A DNA stretch of 48,969 nucleotides from an uncultured Prochlorococcus sp. (GTDB lineage: Bacteria; Cyanobacteriota; Cyanobacteriia; PCC-6307; Cyanobiaceae): positions 1-48,969 of the forward strand of contig CACAQQ010000003.1 of NCBI GenBank assembly GCA_902534675.1, given 5' to 3'. The stretch's first letter is position 1. The number at the start of each line of letters is the position of its first letter. The notes beneath the pieces were generated by a model. That model ran no database searches and was not told the origin of the DNA. It worked only from the letters and a program-made list of their open reading frames with translations. The position numbers were made by a program, and so were the translations under genes. This document shows, in pieces, positions 34,721 to 44,329 of this stretch.

Positions 34721-35818
34721 CTAAGCTACTGTTTTTATATCATTAACAGCAAATGTATCAGCAGTATTGCTATTTAGTGCTTTCATTGAATTAGAACTGA
34801 CTTCAGTACCTTCTGTTAATTTCTCTTTGACTATAGATTCTACTTTATTCCTGATTTTTAAGTTTTGATCAAGCCAAATAATTGTATTATCTCTTCCTTG
34901 CCCAATATTTTCTCCTTCATAACTATACCAAGCACCTCGCCTTATTATGATATTAGTCTCTTCTGCTAAATCTAATAAACATCCTGTAGTACTAATGCCT
35001 TTCCCAAAGAGAATATCAAACTCTGCAATTCTAAAGGGTGGTGCAACTTTGTTTTTTGCTACTTTCACTTTTGCTCTTATACCATATTCTTCAGTACCTC
35101 TTTTAAGAGTTTGAATTCTTCTGATATCAAGTCTCACTGAGGCGTAGAATTTTAATGCATTACCTCCTGTGGTTGTTTCTGGATTGCCGTATGTAACGCC
35201 AATTTTTAGGCGTAATTGATTCAGAAATATTACCGTACATCCAGATTTGCCAATGTTTCCTGTTATTTTCCTCATCGCTTGACTCATTAGCCTTGCTTGG
35301 CTTCCGATTACGTGATCTCCCATCTCTCCTTCTATCTCTGCTCTTGGAGTTAGTGCCGCTACAGAGTCAACAACTACAAGATCTACTGCACTTGATCTTA
35401 TAAGTTGGTCAACTATTTCTAGAGCCATTTCACCAGTATCTGGTTGTGAAACTAACAAATTTTCAACATCAACTCCTAAAGAGGCTGCATAAACTGGATC
35501 AAGTGCATGCTCAGCATCTACAAATGCAGCTACTCCTCCATTTTTTTGGACTTCCGCAATTGCATGAAGCGTTAATGTAGTTTTTCCTGAACTTTCTGGT
35601 CCGTAAACTTCTACTACTCTTCCTTTCGGATAGCCTCCTCCTAATGCTAAATCTAAGGTGAGCGCTCCAGTAGATATTGTTTCTACTTTCATTCTTGAGG
35701 CGTCACCAAGTCTCATTATTGATCCTCGTCCAAAATTTCTTTCTATTTGGCCTAAGACTAGACTTAATGCCTTGTCTTTTTCCTTCGATTCAGTTTTTTT
35801 CTTTTCTTCAAGGCTCAT
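34721..35818 (-). CDS. recA: Recombinase RecA
   Basis: Forms filaments on single-stranded DNA for strand exchange and, in LexA-containing bacteria, triggers the SOS response. The 365-residue product has Walker [11 protein letters not shown], the VDAEHALDP motif, [17 protein letters not shown] as Walker B and surroundings, and loop L2 [30 protein letters not shown]. The ATG at 35818 is standard. A near-consensus cyanobacterial LexA box lies 85 nt upstream, so damage-inducible control is likely. recF is also in this window, about 10 kb away. Confidence 0.98.
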   Translation of the reverse strand: MSLEEKKKTESKEKDKALSLVLGQIERNFGRGSIMRLGDASRMKVETISTGALTLDLALGGGYPKGRVVEVYGPESSGKTTLTLHAIAEVQKNGGVAAFVDAEHALDPVYAASLGVDVENLLVSQPDTGEMALEIVDQLIRSSAVDLVVVDSVAALTPRAEIEGEMGDHVIGSQARLMSQAMRKITGNIGKSGCTVIFLNQLRLKIGVTYGNPETTTGGNALKFYASVRLDIRRIQTLKRGTEEYGIRAKVKVAKNKVAPPFRIAEFDILFGKGISTTGCLLDLAEETNIIIRRGAWYSYEGENIGQGRDNTIIWLDQNLKIRNKVESIVKEKLTEGTEVSSNSMKALNSNTADTFAVNDIKTVA

Positions 35819-35902
35819 TGTTTGATTTATCGGTTAATTTTCTTGTAATTATTCTAAATTTGGAAATTGTTATTTAAGCCAAACTTCATAAATACAAACT
35901 AT

Positions 35903-35916
35903 AGTACATCTGTACT
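35903..35916. promoter_or_regulatory. LexA (SOS) box upstream of recA
   Basis: AGTACATCTGTACT is a 14-nt imperfect palindrome that fits the published cyanobacterial LexA consensus RGTACNNNDGTWCB at every position. It lies 85 nt upstream of the recA start, between recA and the HAD gene, both on the minus strand. I did not notice a second full match beside another gene here. Confidence 0.8.
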
Positions 35917-35930
35917 TTAGCTAATTATCT

Positions 35931-36710
35931 TTAAATTGCAACTAATTCCTCAAGCTTATCTAATTTTAATAATTTGATTTCATTACTTAAATTATATCTA
36001 TCTGTTGTTTTTAAATACCCCCAGTCAGCTAAGAAGCATGGAATATGAGAGGTTTGCGAATTTTGTTTAATATCGATTAAAGTTTTTTTTCTATCTTCTA
36101 TAAAACCTAAAATTTCATAAGTTTGGGTGAGGTTTTCAGCTATTTTGACTTTCGTTCCAGATTCATAACCAAAAATAAATTCTGGACAAATATTTAATTG
36201 TGTAAGAATTTTTTCTGTAAATATTTTCCCTTTTGTTGTTATTATCCCAGTTTTTATTCCTCTTTTATTTAATTCTTTTGTAAAATTTATAACTTCAAAA
36301 AATGGATTATGTAAATTTACCCACGATTTAAAATCTTTATTAATTTGGTACTCGCGAGACTTATCTAATATTTTTTGTAAATCTTCGGCAGTCCAGGAAT
36401 TATCGTTTAATATCCTCTGGCAATTTTGATGATAATTATTAATGAAATCATCTTGATTATGATTTTTTAATGGATTTTCTCTTTTTATAATTTCGTGAAC
36501 AATTAAAATCATTTCCCAACCATATTTAACCCAAGGCCTAATCTCTTTGAACGAAGTTGGTACTTTTTTGTAAAGTTTTTGATCAACAGAGATGTACGGT
36601 GAATCTAAATATTTTTCGCAAGCTAGCAAGGAACTATGCCAATATTCATACATTCCATCTATCACTACTCCATCAAAATCAAATAGAAATATTTTTTGAT
36701 AAGACACCAA
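35931..36710 (-). CDS. HAD-superfamily phosphatase-like protein
   Basis: The 259-residue product has HAD motif I FLFDFDGVVIDG (nucleophile and acid aspartates), motif II near TGIITTKGK, and motif IV FGYESGTKVK with FIEDRKKTLIDI. The helical cap between motifs I and II suits a phosphoglycolate-phosphatase-type C1 cap, so it acts on a small phosphorylated metabolite of unknown identity. Just downstream of tRNA-Gln (13 nt) on the same strand, it may share a transcript with the tRNA. recA lies 112 nt further on, separated by the LexA box. Confidence 0.85.
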   Translation of the reverse strand: MVSYQKIFLFDFDGVVIDGMYEYWHSSLLACEKYLDSPYISVDQKLYKKVPTSFKEIRPWVKYGWEMILIVHEIIKRENPLKNHNQDDFINNYHQNCQRILNDNSWTAEDLQKILDKSREYQINKDFKSWVNLHNPFFEVINFTKELNKRGIKTGIITTKGKIFTEKILTQLNICPEFIFGYESGTKVKIAENLTQTYEILGFIEDRKKTLIDIKQNSQTSHIPCFLADWGYLKTTDRYNLSNEIKLLKLDKLEELVAI

Positions 36711-36723
36711 CTTATTTTTATAA

Positions 36724-36795
36724 CTGGGCCGCTAGGATTCGAACCTAGGAATGTCGAGACCAAAACCCGATGCCTTACCACTTGGCGACGGCCCA
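36724..36795 (-). tRNA. trnQ: tRNA-Gln (anticodon TTG)
   Basis: On the minus strand the 72-nt sequence gives acceptor TGGGCCG/CGGCCCA, D stem GCC/GGC, anticodon stem TCGGG/CTCGA with loop TTTTGGT (anticodon TTG, Gln), T arm CTAGG-TTCGAAT-CCTAG, and discriminator G. The weak U1-A72 pair is a known Gln identity feature. No CCA is encoded. Confidence 0.95.
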
Positions 36796-36898
36796 ATGAA
36801 TTCCTATTTTAATACATGGAAAGATTTTTTTCTATCAAAAAAATACAAAGTTTTTATAAAGTCGGCGCAGTTTTTGAAAAATAAAAATATTATTTGGA

Positions 36899-37897
36899 TC
36901 AGCTCGATTTCCACGGCTTTAGAAATTTTTGAGCTTTTTTGATCGCTAAAGCCATTATTTCAGGATACTCATAGAGTCTTTTGTTGTTTTTGTGAGCAAA
37001 TTCAATCAGGGGCTGCATAATTTTTCTTGCAGCACTTCCAAATGCTATTCCGTCTGGAAGATTGTCTGACTTCAAAAATTTATGAGTTTTTGCATTTGTT
37101 CCTCCTGCCAATTGAACTAATCCTGGTGGCAGATCTGAACCGATTTTTTCAAACAACTTCACTGCTGCTCTACTTGTTGTCGGAGCAAGATCACCAGACA
37201 TTGGCCTTCCATCTAGCTGCCAAATAAGGGGAATATTGAGCTCATTAAGAATTTCATATCTTTCCCAAAGAGCTTTCAAGAGATATTCGGGTTTTCGTGA
37301 TTTTTCAAAAGTTTGATTTAATCCACAACTGACAGAGATCTTGTCTAATTTTATACCAGAATTTTTAAGGATACTGGCAACTTTTGTAAAAGAATCTAAG
37401 CGATTGATTTCAGTATGAATTTCTACTGCATCAGGTTCTATTTTTTTAAGTGTTGATGCTAAATTATCTTTTGACAAATTATATTCATATTCACTAATTA
37501 GATTTAGGGGACAGCTATTTAAACATCTTCCACATCCATAACATTTACTTTTTTTGATCCCAGAATTATCAATTGCAAAAGTGGGGCATACTTTTGTGCA
37601 CGGTCTTGGACAATTGGGGGGACACTTTAATGGATCAAATTTTGCTTTACGAAAGTGGATATCATTACCATCACTGATGCTTATCATTAATCCAGGGGAG
37701 TTTTTAAAGACTTTTTGTGCCCACTTGATTCCTTTTTTCGCTGCATGAACTATAGATTCTTCTGCGGCAACATCTATGTAGTCAACACCAGCGGCAGTAT
37801 AAATTGCACATAAATCTTCTATGGCAACAATATCTTCATTACTGGCACCACAAATTAACTTAATCCATTTATCTGTTTTATTCTTGGTTTTAATCAA
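36899..37897 (-). CDS. ldpA: Light-dependent period protein LdpA (two 4Fe-4S clusters)
   Basis: An iron-sulfur protein that in Synechococcus senses redox state and feeds light information to the circadian clock. The 332-residue product has two ferredoxin-type cysteine sets: C92, C96, C100, C104 in CPPNCPRPCTKVCP, and C119, C122, C125, C129 in CYGCGRCLNSCP. The first set uses CX3CX3CX3C spacing rather than the usual CX2CX2CX3C. A TIM-barrel-like C-terminal part (QLDGRPMSGDLAPTTSRAA) follows. Prochlorococcus has a reduced KaiBC clock, so its role there may be broader. ndhN lies 5 nt upstream in the same operon. Confidence 0.92.
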   Translation of the reverse strand: MIKTKNKTDKWIKLICGASNEDIVAIEDLCAIYTAAGVDYIDVAAEESIVHAAKKGIKWAQKVFKNSPGLMISISDGNDIHFRKAKFDPLKCPPNCPRPCTKVCPTFAIDNSGIKKSKCYGCGRCLNSCPLNLISEYEYNLSKDNLASTLKKIEPDAVEIHTEINRLDSFTKVASILKNSGIKLDKISVSCGLNQTFEKSRKPEYLLKALWERYEILNELNIPLIWQLDGRPMSGDLAPTTSRAAVKLFEKIGSDLPPGLVQLAGGTNAKTHKFLKSDNLPDGIAFGSAARKIMQPLIEFAHKNNKRLYEYPEIMALAIKKAQKFLKPWKSS

Positions 37898-37902
37898 ACA
37901 AT

Positions 37903-38379
37903 TTAACTTTCAAATTCATCCAAAATATAATTACTTAATGGCTTCCATTCAAGTTTTCTTGAACCTCCCATTTCAACGACTATTGTTAATTTGTTATTTT
38001 TAGTGCAAATATCTATTAAGCTCTCTAATTCAGATTGAGACAATACTTGACCTTCTAACAACCAAAGTAATTTATTTTTATCATTTTCATTAAACAATTC
38101 AGAAGCTTGTGGTATTACTTGTTGAACTTCCCCAAGCGCTCCGTTTCTTCCTACACTTTGATGGCCAAGGTGAGGTGGTCTAACGCCATGCAACTTGAGC
38201 AAGAATACTTCTGGATCTCCAAGCCCTCTTGCTGAGGTTATGTAAGTTTTAAAGCCTTTGGCCCTCATTCTCCTCAAAAGACGAGTTTCATAACCACCTT
38301 CAAGAGGAGCAAAGATTGCAAGACATTTGTTAGTTTTTAAATCGTTATGAAACTTTTTCCCTGTGAGAAGTAATGGCAT
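37903..38379 (-). CDS. ndhN: NAD(P)H-quinone oxidoreductase subunit N
   Basis: A subunit of the cyanobacterial/chloroplast NDH-1 complex, in the stromal subcomplex A, needed for cyclic electron flow and respiration. The 158-residue product has the NdhN features [70 protein letters not shown], and a C-terminal [19 protein letters not shown]. Length fits the family. It is transcribed away from rplC across a 284-nt divergent gap and leads the ldpA gene. Confidence 0.96.
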   Translation of the reverse strand: MPLLLTGKKFHNDLKTNKCLAIFAPLEGGYETRLLRRMRAKGFKTYITSARGLGDPEVFLLKLHGVRPPHLGHQSVGRNGALGEVQQVIPQASELFNENDKNKLLWLLEGQVLSQSELESLIDICTKNNKLTIVVEMGGSRKLEWKPLSNYILDEFES

Positions 38380-38457
38380 AAAAATTTCCTTTATTTTTTA
38401 TTTTATTTTATTTTACGGTACTTGATGATGTAGAATTGTAATTCAGTGAATTTTTAA

Positions 38458-38476
38458 GCTCGAAAGCTAGCCGAGC
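38458..38476. other. Small hairpin in the ndhN-rplC gap
   Basis: GCTCG (38458-38462) and CGAGC (38472-38476) form a 5-bp G/C-rich stem with a 9-nt loop, in otherwise AT-rich sequence. It lies upstream of the probable rplC promoter, so it is more likely part of the ndhN 5' region or a protein-binding site. The rest of 38380-38663 holds TTTTA-type pyrimidine tracts (38391-38416) and no gene. Confidence 0.3.
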
Positions 38477-38526
38477 CTCTACAAAATTTCACATTTTTTA
38501 GCGTTTCGTTAAAAAATTCAGGTGGG

Positions 38527-38532
38527 TATAAT
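38527..38532 (+). promoter_or_regulatory. Candidate -10 box (TATAAT) of the ribosomal protein operon
   Basis: A perfect TATAAT follows GGTGGG, with no strong -35 element 17 nt upstream (TTTCGT). It would give a leader of about 125 nt before rplC, long enough for regulation of the operon. It is the best promoter candidate in the gap. Confidence 0.45.
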
Positions 38533-38663
38533 CCCAAGAGAAACTACCTAAATTTTTAGAAAAGTCTCAACCTTAATTAATTGTTTTTTTTATTAACTAC
38601 ATCTTAATAACTTCAAGGTTTAGATAATTAAAAAATCATTACGAGCTAGCATAATTTAGTCTT

Positions 38664-39317
38664 ATGTCTATCGGAATTTTAGGAAAGAAATTGGGTATGT
38701 CCCAACTTTTCGACGACAAAGGTAATGCAGTACCAGTTACTCTTATTGAAGCTGGTCCTTGCCGTGTCACGCAATTGAAAACTACAGCTCTGGATGGTTA
38801 TAGTGCCGTACAGATAGGATATGGTTTGTCCAAAGAGAAGCATATAAGCAAACCTGAAAAGGGACATTTGTTGAAATCAGGTGAAGAACTTTTAAAGCAT
38901 TTAAAAGAATATAGGGTTGAAGAAACTTCATCCTATGAAATTGGAAATCAAATAACTGTAAAAAACTTTGAGGTTGGTCAAAAAGTTGATATCAGTGGCA
39001 AATCTATGGGTAGAGGTTTTGCTGGTTACCAGAAAAGACATGGTTTTAGCAGAGGTCCTATGAGCCATGGTTCAAAAAATCATAGAGCGCCAGGTTCTAC
39101 GGGAGCTGGAACAACTCCAGGCAGAATTTATCCTGGGAAAAGAATGGCAGGAAGATATGGAGGCAAACAGATAACTACGAAAGGTTTGTTGGTCTTAAAA
39201 ATTGACAACCAGAAAAATTTGATTGTAGTAAAGGGTTCTGTTCCAGGAAAGCCTGGTTCAATCGTCAATATTAAGCCAAACAATGTTGTAGGTAGAAAAG
39301 GAGGTAAAAAATCATGA
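38664..39317 (+). CDS. rplC: 50S ribosomal protein L3
   Basis: Binds 23S rRNA early in assembly and reaches the peptidyl transferase centre. The 217-residue product has [16 protein letters not shown] and the loop [30 protein letters not shown], with the usual glycine and arginine-rich tip. It is the first gene of the merged S10/spc cluster; S10 is not at the head here, as is usual in cyanobacteria. No Shine-Dalgarno site precedes its ATG. Its stop overlaps the rplD start by 4 nt (ATGA). Confidence 0.98.
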   Translation: MSIGILGKKLGMSQLFDDKGNAVPVTLIEAGPCRVTQLKTTALDGYSAVQIGYGLSKEKHISKPEKGHLLKSGEELLKHLKEYRVEETSSYEIGNQITVKNFEVGQKVDISGKSMGRGFAGYQKRHGFSRGPMSHGSKNHRAPGSTGAGTTPGRIYPGKRMAGRYGGKQITTKGLLVLKIDNQKNLIVVKGSVPGKPGSIVNIKPNNVVGRKGGKKS

Positions 39318-39946
39318 CAACACTTGAAACTCTTAAGTGGGATGGTAAAAAATCCGGCAAAGTTACTTTTGATTTGGCAGTTGCTAAGGAAACTTCTTCG
39401 GCAGACTTAATCCATAGAGCAGTTCTTAGACAACTAGCAAACAAGAGACAAGGGACTGCATCAACTTTGACAAGATCTGAGGTGCGAGGTGGTGGAAGAA
39501 AACCATATAAACAGAAAGGCACAGGAAGAGCTCGTCAAGGTTCAATCAGGACACCCTTAAGACCTGGTGGAGGGATTATTTTTGGCCCGAAGCCACGTTC
39601 TTACAATCTTGATATGAATCGTAAGGAACGCAGATTAGCTCTTAGAACAGCACTTATGTCTAGAGTGTCTGATATAAAAGCTGTTGAAGATTTTGGATCT
39701 ACCCTAAAGCAGCCTAAAACAAGTGACATTATTAACGGCCTCGCTCGATTAGGAATACAAAAAACTGAAAAAGTTTTGGTTATTCTTGAAACTCCCTCCG
39801 AGGTAATAAAAAAATCCATAAATAATATTGAAAAAGTAAAATTAATAGCCGCCGATCAACTAAATGTTTTTGATATTCTCAACGCTAATAAGTTGGTTAT
39901 AGGTCAATCAGCAATAAATAAAATTCAGGAGGTTTATGCATCATGA
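39314..39946 (+). CDS. rplD: 50S ribosomal protein L4
   Basis: Lines the exit tunnel and, in E. coli, represses its own operon. The 210-residue product has the tunnel loop [40 protein letters not shown]. It starts in the ATGA overlap with rplC, after a GAGG run 12 nt upstream (AAAGGAGG), and ends in an ATGA overlap with rplW. Whether L4 autoregulates here is not known; no S10-type leader hairpin was recognised. Confidence 0.98.
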   Translation: MTTLETLKWDGKKSGKVTFDLAVAKETSSADLIHRAVLRQLANKRQGTASTLTRSEVRGGGRKPYKQKGTGRARQGSIRTPLRPGGGIIFGPKPRSYNLDMNRKERRLALRTALMSRVSDIKAVEDFGSTLKQPKTSDIINGLARLGIQKTEKVLVILETPSEVIKKSINNIEKVKLIAADQLNVFDILNANKLVIGQSAINKIQEVYAS

Positions 39947-40245
39947 GTAAATTATTTGATTCTCGTTTGGCAGATGTAATACGGAAGCCAGTTATTACTG
40001 AGAAAGCTACAAATGCACTAGATCTTAACCAATATACTTTTGAAGTTGATCATAGAGCGGCAAAGCCACAAATAAAGGCTGCTATTGAAGCCTTGTTCAG
40101 TGTTAAAGTTGTAGGAGTTAACACTATGAATCCTCCCAGGAGAACAAGAAGAGTCGGGAAATTTTCCGGTAAACGTTCTCAGGTCAAAAAGGCAATTGTA
40201 CGTCTTGCTGAAGGAGACAAAATCCAACTATTTCCAGAATCTTAA
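39943..40245 (+). CDS. rplW: 50S ribosomal protein L23
   Basis: Sits at the tunnel exit and docks trigger factor and SRP. The 100-residue product has [37 protein letters not shown], and [17 protein letters not shown], all typical. A strong CAGGAGG site is 12 nt before the ATG, which overlaps the rplD stop. rplB follows after 12 nt. Confidence 0.97.
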   Translation: MSKLFDSRLADVIRKPVITEKATNALDLNQYTFEVDHRAAKPQIKAAIEALFSVKVVGVNTMNPPRRTRRVGKFSGKRSQVKKAIVRLAEGDKIQLFPES

Positions 40246-40257
40246 GGAGTTCTAATC

Positions 40258-41121
40258 ATGGCAATTCGTAAATTTAAACCTTATACACCTGGCACTAGAC
40301 AGAGAGTAGTTACTGATTTTAGTGAAATAACAAGTGCAAAACCTGAGAGATCACTAATAGTTTCAAAACATAGAGTGAAAGGTAGAAATAATCGTGGAGT
40401 TATTACTTGCCGTCATCGGGGAGGTGGGCACAAAAGGCAATATAGATTAGTCGACTTTAGAAGAGATAAAAGAAACATTAATGCTAAAGTTGCAGCTATC
40501 CACTACGATCCTCATAGAAACGCAAGGCTCGCACTCTTATTTTATGAGGATGGAGAGAAAAGATATATTATCGCTCCAGCGGGTGTAAAAGTTGGCCAAA
40601 ATGTTATTTCCGGAGAAAGTGTTCCAATTGAAGATGGAAACGCAATGCCACTCTCTGTTATGCCATTAGGATCTAGTGTTCATTGTGTTGAGTTATATGC
40701 TGGTAGAGGTGCTCAAATGGTTAGATCTGCTGGAGCAAGTGCACAAGTAATGGCAAAAGAAGGAGATTATGTTGCTTTAAAACTCCCATCTACTGAAGTA
40801 AGACTTGTTAGAAAAGAATGCTATGCAACTCTTGGAGAAGTTGGCAACTCAGAGATAAGAAATACTAGCCTAGGTAAAGCAGGAAGAAGAAGATGGCTTG
40901 GAAGAAGGCCTCAAGTTAGAGGAAGTGTAATGAACCCGTGTGATCATCCACATGGAGGAGGAGAGGGAAAAGCACCAATTGGTAGAGCAGGACCTGTTAC
41001 TCCATGGGGTAAACCAGCTCTTGGGTTAAAGACACGTAAAAAGAACAAACCAAGTAATAAATTAGTAGTTCGAAGGCGTCGTCGCGTTTCTAAGAGGAGT
41101 AGAGGAGGAAGAGACTCTTGA
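40258..41121 (+). CDS. rplB: 50S ribosomal protein L2
   Basis: Bridges the subunits and supports peptidyl transferase. The 287-residue product has [34 protein letters not shown], and the conserved tail [20 protein letters not shown], which holds the histidine near the catalytic centre, then a basic end. A TAAGGAG site precedes the ATG. The 37-nt gap to rpsS is larger than most in the operon and is a T-rich tract. Confidence 0.98.
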   Translation: MAIRKFKPYTPGTRQRVVTDFSEITSAKPERSLIVSKHRVKGRNNRGVITCRHRGGGHKRQYRLVDFRRDKRNINAKVAAIHYDPHRNARLALLFYEDGEKRYIIAPAGVKVGQNVISGESVPIEDGNAMPLSVMPLGSSVHCVELYAGRGAQMVRSAGASAQVMAKEGDYVALKLPSTEVRLVRKECYATLGEVGNSEIRNTSLGKAGRRRWLGRRPQVRGSVMNPCDHPHGGGEGKAPIGRAGPVTPWGKPALGLKTRKKNKPSNKLVVRRRRRVSKRSRGGRDS

Positions 41122-41158
41122 TTACTTCATTTATTACTTTATTTTTTATTTTATAATT

Positions 41159-41437
41159 ATGGGACGTTCACTAAAAAAAGGACCTTTTATAGCAGATAGC
41201 TTACTAAAGAAGGTTGAAAAACAAAATAGCGATAATGACAAGTCCGTTATTAAAACTTGGTCTAGATCCTCTACGATTTTACCTGTCATGATTGGCCATA
41301 CAATCGCGGTACATAATGGTAAGACTCATATCCCTGTTTTTATAACAGAACAAATGATTGGTCATAAACTAGGTGAATTTGCTCCTACACGAACTTACCG
41401 TGGTCATATAAGAGATAAGAAAGGAGCTAAATCATGA
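41159..41437 (+). CDS. rpsS: 30S ribosomal protein S19
   Basis: Head-domain protein that contacts tRNA and bridges to the large subunit. The 92-residue product starts [16 protein letters not shown] and has [23 protein letters not shown] and [16 protein letters not shown], all standard. No Shine-Dalgarno precedes it; the upstream gap is T-rich. It ends in an ATGA overlap with rplV. Confidence 0.98.
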   Translation: MGRSLKKGPFIADSLLKKVEKQNSDNDKSVIKTWSRSSTILPVMIGHTIAVHNGKTHIPVFITEQMIGHKLGEFAPTRTYRGHIRDKKGAKS

Positions 41438-41820
41438 CCAAAACACCTGAAACAACAAAAACAGCTATCGCTCATGGAAACTATATTCGCGGATCAGCTT
41501 CTAAAGTGAGAAGAGTTTTAGATCAAATAAGGGGCCGCTCATATAGAGATGCATTGATTATGTTGGAATTTATGCCTTATAGATCAACTAACCCTATTAC
41601 TAAAGTTCTAAGATCTGCAGTTGCAAATGCAGAACATAATTTTGGGATGGATCCATCTACTTTAGTTATTTCATCAGCATGGGCTAATAATGGTCCTGTA
41701 ATGAAGAGGTACAGGCCTAGAGCTCAAGGTAGAGCTTTCTCTATCAAAAAACAGACTTGCCATATAAGTATTTCTGTTGAATCAGTTCCTACTCAAACTA
41801 ATGCGGAGGTGAAAAACTAA
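41434..41820 (+). CDS. rplV: 50S ribosomal protein L22
   Basis: Its beta hairpin lines the exit tunnel beside L4. The 128-residue product has [41 protein letters not shown], and the hairpin sequence [30 protein letters not shown] lies upstream within rpsS. The stop codon shares a base with the rpsC ATG (TAATG). Confidence 0.97.
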   Translation: MTKTPETTKTAIAHGNYIRGSASKVRRVLDQIRGRSYRDALIMLEFMPYRSTNPITKVLRSAVANAEHNFGMDPSTLVISSAWANNGPVMKRYRPRAQGRAFSIKKQTCHISISVESVPTQTNAEVKN

Positions 41821-42551
41821 TGGGACATAAAATACATCCTTCAGGACTAAGACTAGGAATTACACAAGAGCATCGCTCCAAATGGTTTGCGTCTTCAAAG
41901 ACGTATCCAATTCTTCTTCAAGAAGATTTTAAAATTCGTACTTTTATAGAGAAAAAATACGGTGCGGCAGGAATTAGCGATGTATTAATAGCTAGAAAAG
42001 CTGATCAGCTGGAACTTGAATTAAAAACAGCAAGACCAGGGGTTATAGTTGGAAGGCAAGGAAGTGGAATTGAAGAATTAAGATCAGGAATTCAAAAAAC
42101 CATAGGAGATAGGACAAGGCAGGTGAGAATAAATGTTGTTGAAGTTGAGCGCGTTGATGCTGATGCTTTTTTACTTGCTGAATACATCGCGCAACAACTT
42201 GAAAAAAGAGTCGCCTTTAGAAGAACTATAAGGATGGCCTTACAAAGGGCTCAAAGGGCTGGAGTATTAGGTCTTAAAATTCAAGTAGGAGGCAGGTTAA
42301 ATGGTGCCGAAATAGCTAGAACTGAATGGACTAGAGAAGGTAGAGTTCCATTACATACTTTGAGAGCTGAAATTGACTATGCAACACGTGAAGCTAATAC
42401 AACATACGGTGTTCTAGGCATTAAAGTTTGGGTTTTCAAAGGTGAAGTTCTCCCTAAAGAAGAACAAACTATCCCGGTGGGTGCGAGTCCTAAGAGGAAA
42501 GCTAGCAGAAGACCTCAGCAATTTGAGGATCGTTCAAATGAGAATTCATAG
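41820..42551 (+). CDS. rpsC: 30S ribosomal protein S3
   Basis: Part of the mRNA entry channel with helicase-like action. The 243-residue product begins [15 protein letters not shown], has the KH-domain GxxG in [15 protein letters not shown], and the C-terminal [26 protein letters not shown] site stands 10 nt before the ATG. The C-terminal tail beyond residue 215 is basic and not conserved. Confidence 0.98.
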   Translation: MGHKIHPSGLRLGITQEHRSKWFASSKTYPILLQEDFKIRTFIEKKYGAAGISDVLIARKADQLELELKTARPGVIVGRQGSGIEELRSGIQKTIGDRTRQVRINVVEVERVDADAFLLAEYIAQQLEKRVAFRRTIRMALQRAQRAGVLGLKIQVGGRLNGAEIARTEWTREGRVPLHTLRAEIDYATREANTTYGVLGIKVWVFKGEVLPKEEQTIPVGASPKRKASRRPQQFEDRSNENS

Positions 42552-42562
42552 GAGGTATAAAA

Positions 42563-43045
42563 ATGCTTAGTCCAAAACGTACTAAATTCCGTAAACAACA
42601 TAGAGGCAGGATGAGGGGAGTAGCCTCAAAAGGTAATACTATTGCATTCGGTCAATTTGCTCTCCAAGCTCAAGACTGTGGCTGGGTAACTGCACGTCAG
42701 ATTGAAGCAAGTAGAAGAGCTATGACAAGATATATCAAACGTGGTGGTCAAATCTGGATAAGAATATTTCCTGATAAACCTGTAACCATGAGACCTGCAG
42801 AAACCAGAATGGGTTCTGGTAAAGGTAATCCAGAGTTTTGGGTCGCAGTTGTAAAACCTGGAAGAATACTTTTTGAAATGGGTGGTGAGGATATTACCGA
42901 GGAAATTGCAAAGGAAGCTATGCGTCTGGCTCAATACAAACTTCCTGTAAAAACTAAATTTATCTCCATTGATAAAAATCTAGAAAATTCCTCCCAAGAA
43001 AATACAAAAAATAGTAAAAAATCTCAAGAGGAGGTTAAACAATGA
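42563..43045 (+). CDS. rplP: 50S ribosomal protein L16
   Basis: Helps place tRNA in the A site. The 160-residue product has [48 protein letters not shown], and [26 protein letters not shown]. It is about 20 residues longer than many L16s, with an Asn/Ser/Lys-rich C-terminal tail (residues 138-160). A strong AGGAGG precedes the ATG by 7 nt. The end overlaps rpmC by 4 nt. Confidence 0.97.
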   Translation: MLSPKRTKFRKQHRGRMRGVASKGNTIAFGQFALQAQDCGWVTARQIEASRRAMTRYIKRGGQIWIRIFPDKPVTMRPAETRMGSGKGNPEFWVAVVKPGRILFEMGGEDITEEIAKEAMRLAQYKLPVKTKFISIDKNLENSSQENTKNSKKSQEEVKQ

Positions 43046-43260
43046 AAAATTCAGAGTCACTTAAGGAATTTAAAAAATTAAATTCTGATGAAATTACTAA
43101 AAAGATTGACCAATTACGAAAAGATCTTTTTGATTTGAGATTCAAGCAAGCTACTAGACAGCTCAATGAAACTCATAAATTTAAAATTATCAAGAAACAA
43201 GTTGCGCAATTACTCACTCTCAGTAAGAGTCAATCTGCTTCTAAAACAACTTCTGATTAA
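43042..43260 (+). CDS. rpmC: 50S ribosomal protein L29
   Basis: A small two-helix protein near the tunnel exit. The 72-residue product has the family core [44 protein letters not shown] lies 8 nt before its ATG, which overlaps the rplP stop. rpsQ follows 9 nt later. Confidence 0.95.
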   Translation: MKNSESLKEFKKLNSDEITKKIDQLRKDLFDLRFKQATRQLNETHKFKIIKKQVAQLLTLSKSQSASKTTSD

Positions 43261-43269
43261 TTATTAGTT

Positions 43270-43536
43270 ATGGCACTTAAAGAAAGAATTGGTACTGTTG
43301 TCAGCGACAAAATGGATAAAACAGTTGTTGTTGCTGTTATTAACAGATATCCACATCCCACTTATAAAAAAATTGTAAGTAGAACTACACGATATAAGGC
43401 GCATGATCCTGAAAATACATGTGTTTTAGGTGATCGAGTTAAAATTAGAGAAACTAGACCTCTCAGTGCTCATAAAAGATGGGCAATAGAAGAGATTCTC
43501 AATAAAACAAGTCAGGATAAGGAGGTTAAAAAATGA
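43270..43536 (+). CDS. rpsQ: 30S ribosomal protein S17
   Basis: An early-binding 16S rRNA protein with an OB fold. The 88-residue product has [39 protein letters not shown], and [18 protein letters not shown]. No Shine-Dalgarno is seen before the ATG, unlike its neighbours. Its stop overlaps rplN by 4 nt. Confidence 0.97.
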   Translation: MALKERIGTVVSDKMDKTVVVAVINRYPHPTYKKIVSRTTRYKAHDPENTCVLGDRVKIRETRPLSAHKRWAIEEILNKTSQDKEVKK

Positions 43537-43898
43537 TTCAACAAGAAACTTATTTAACAGTTGCTGATAATAGCGGCGCAAAAAGACTCCAATGTATTAG
43601 GGTTTTAGGCTCAAATAGAAGGTATGCACATGTCGGGGATGTAATCGTAGCAACTGTAAAAGATGCTCTTCCTAACATGGGAGTTAAGAAATCTGAAGTT
43701 GTTAGAGCCGTTATCGTCAGAACTAAAGCAACATTAAGAAGAAATACTGGTAATTCAATCAGATTTGATGACAATGCTGCAGTTTTGATTAATGAAGATA
43801 AGAATCCAAAAGGTACGAGAGTCTTTGGTCCTGTAGCTAGAGAACTGCGGGATAAAAATTATACAAAGATTGTTTCTCTTGCTCCGGAGGTGATTTAA
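43533..43898 (+). CDS. rplN: 50S ribosomal protein L14
   Basis: Large-subunit protein at an intersubunit bridge. The 121-residue product has [57 protein letters not shown] and [28 protein letters not shown], all standard. AAGGAGG is 9 nt before the ATG. It is followed directly by rplX (TAAATG). Confidence 0.98.
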   Translation: MIQQETYLTVADNSGAKRLQCIRVLGSNRRYAHVGDVIVATVKDALPNMGVKKSEVVRAVIVRTKATLRRNTGNSIRFDDNAAVLINEDKNPKGTRVFGPVARELRDKNYTKIVSLAPEVI

Positions 43899-44255
43899 AT
43901 GTTGGATTCATTAAAACAAAAGAAAAATTTCCAGAGAATAAAAATGAGAATCAAAACTGGAGATTTGGTAAAAGTAATTAATGGCAAGGACAAAGGCAAA
44001 ACTGGTGAGGTTTTAAAAACTATCCCTTTTGAAAATAAAGTAGTAGTAAAGGGAATTAACCTTAGGACTAAACATGTAAAACCAACCCAGGAAGGAGAAA
44101 CTGGAAGAATACTTACAGAAGAAGCATCTTTACATGCATCAAATGTAATGTTCTTTTCAAAGGAAAAAAATCTAACAAGTAAGATTGAATACTTTATTGA
44201 TAAAGAGGGAGTTAAGAAAAGAAGACTGAAGAAAACTGGTGAAGTAATTGATTAA
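43899..44255 (+). CDS. rplX: 50S ribosomal protein L24
   Basis: Assembly-initiating protein of the large subunit. The 118-residue product has the KOW motif in [22 protein letters not shown], and [22 protein letters not shown]. An internal ATG 15 codons in (before RIKTGD) would match shorter L24s, but the strong CGGAGGTG site 7 nt before 43899 supports the longer start with the basic extension [15 protein letters not shown]. The operon's longest internal gap (74 nt) follows. Confidence 0.95.
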   Translation: MLDSLKQKKNFQRIKMRIKTGDLVKVINGKDKGKTGEVLKTIPFENKVVVKGINLRTKHVKPTQEGETGRILTEEASLHASNVMFFSKEKNLTSKIEYFIDKEGVKKRRLKKTGEVID

Positions 44256-44296
44256 TTTTTCATCAGAAACCAGATTTAAACTTTTCCTAATTTATC

Positions 44297-44318
44297 AATT
44301 CTGACAAAGACCAGAATT
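44297..44318 (+). promoter_or_regulatory. Hairpin just before rplE (candidate translational control site)
   Basis: AATTCTG (44297-44303) and CAGAATT (44312-44318) form a perfect 7-bp stem with an 8-nt loop ACAAAGAC. It ends 11 nt before the rplE ATG, in the longest internal gap of the operon. CAGAA at 44264-44268 can instead pair with TTCTG of the stem, giving an alternative fold. In E. coli, S8 represses the spc operon at the rplE start; a similar role here is inference. Confidence 0.5.
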
Positions 44319-44329
44319 AACAAAAAATT

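Noticed and set aside
38391-38416. TTTTA repeats upstream of the ribosomal operon as a repeat element or CRISPR
   Set aside because: These are short low-complexity pyrimidine tracts with no spacer structure; a similar tract lies between rplB and rpsS.
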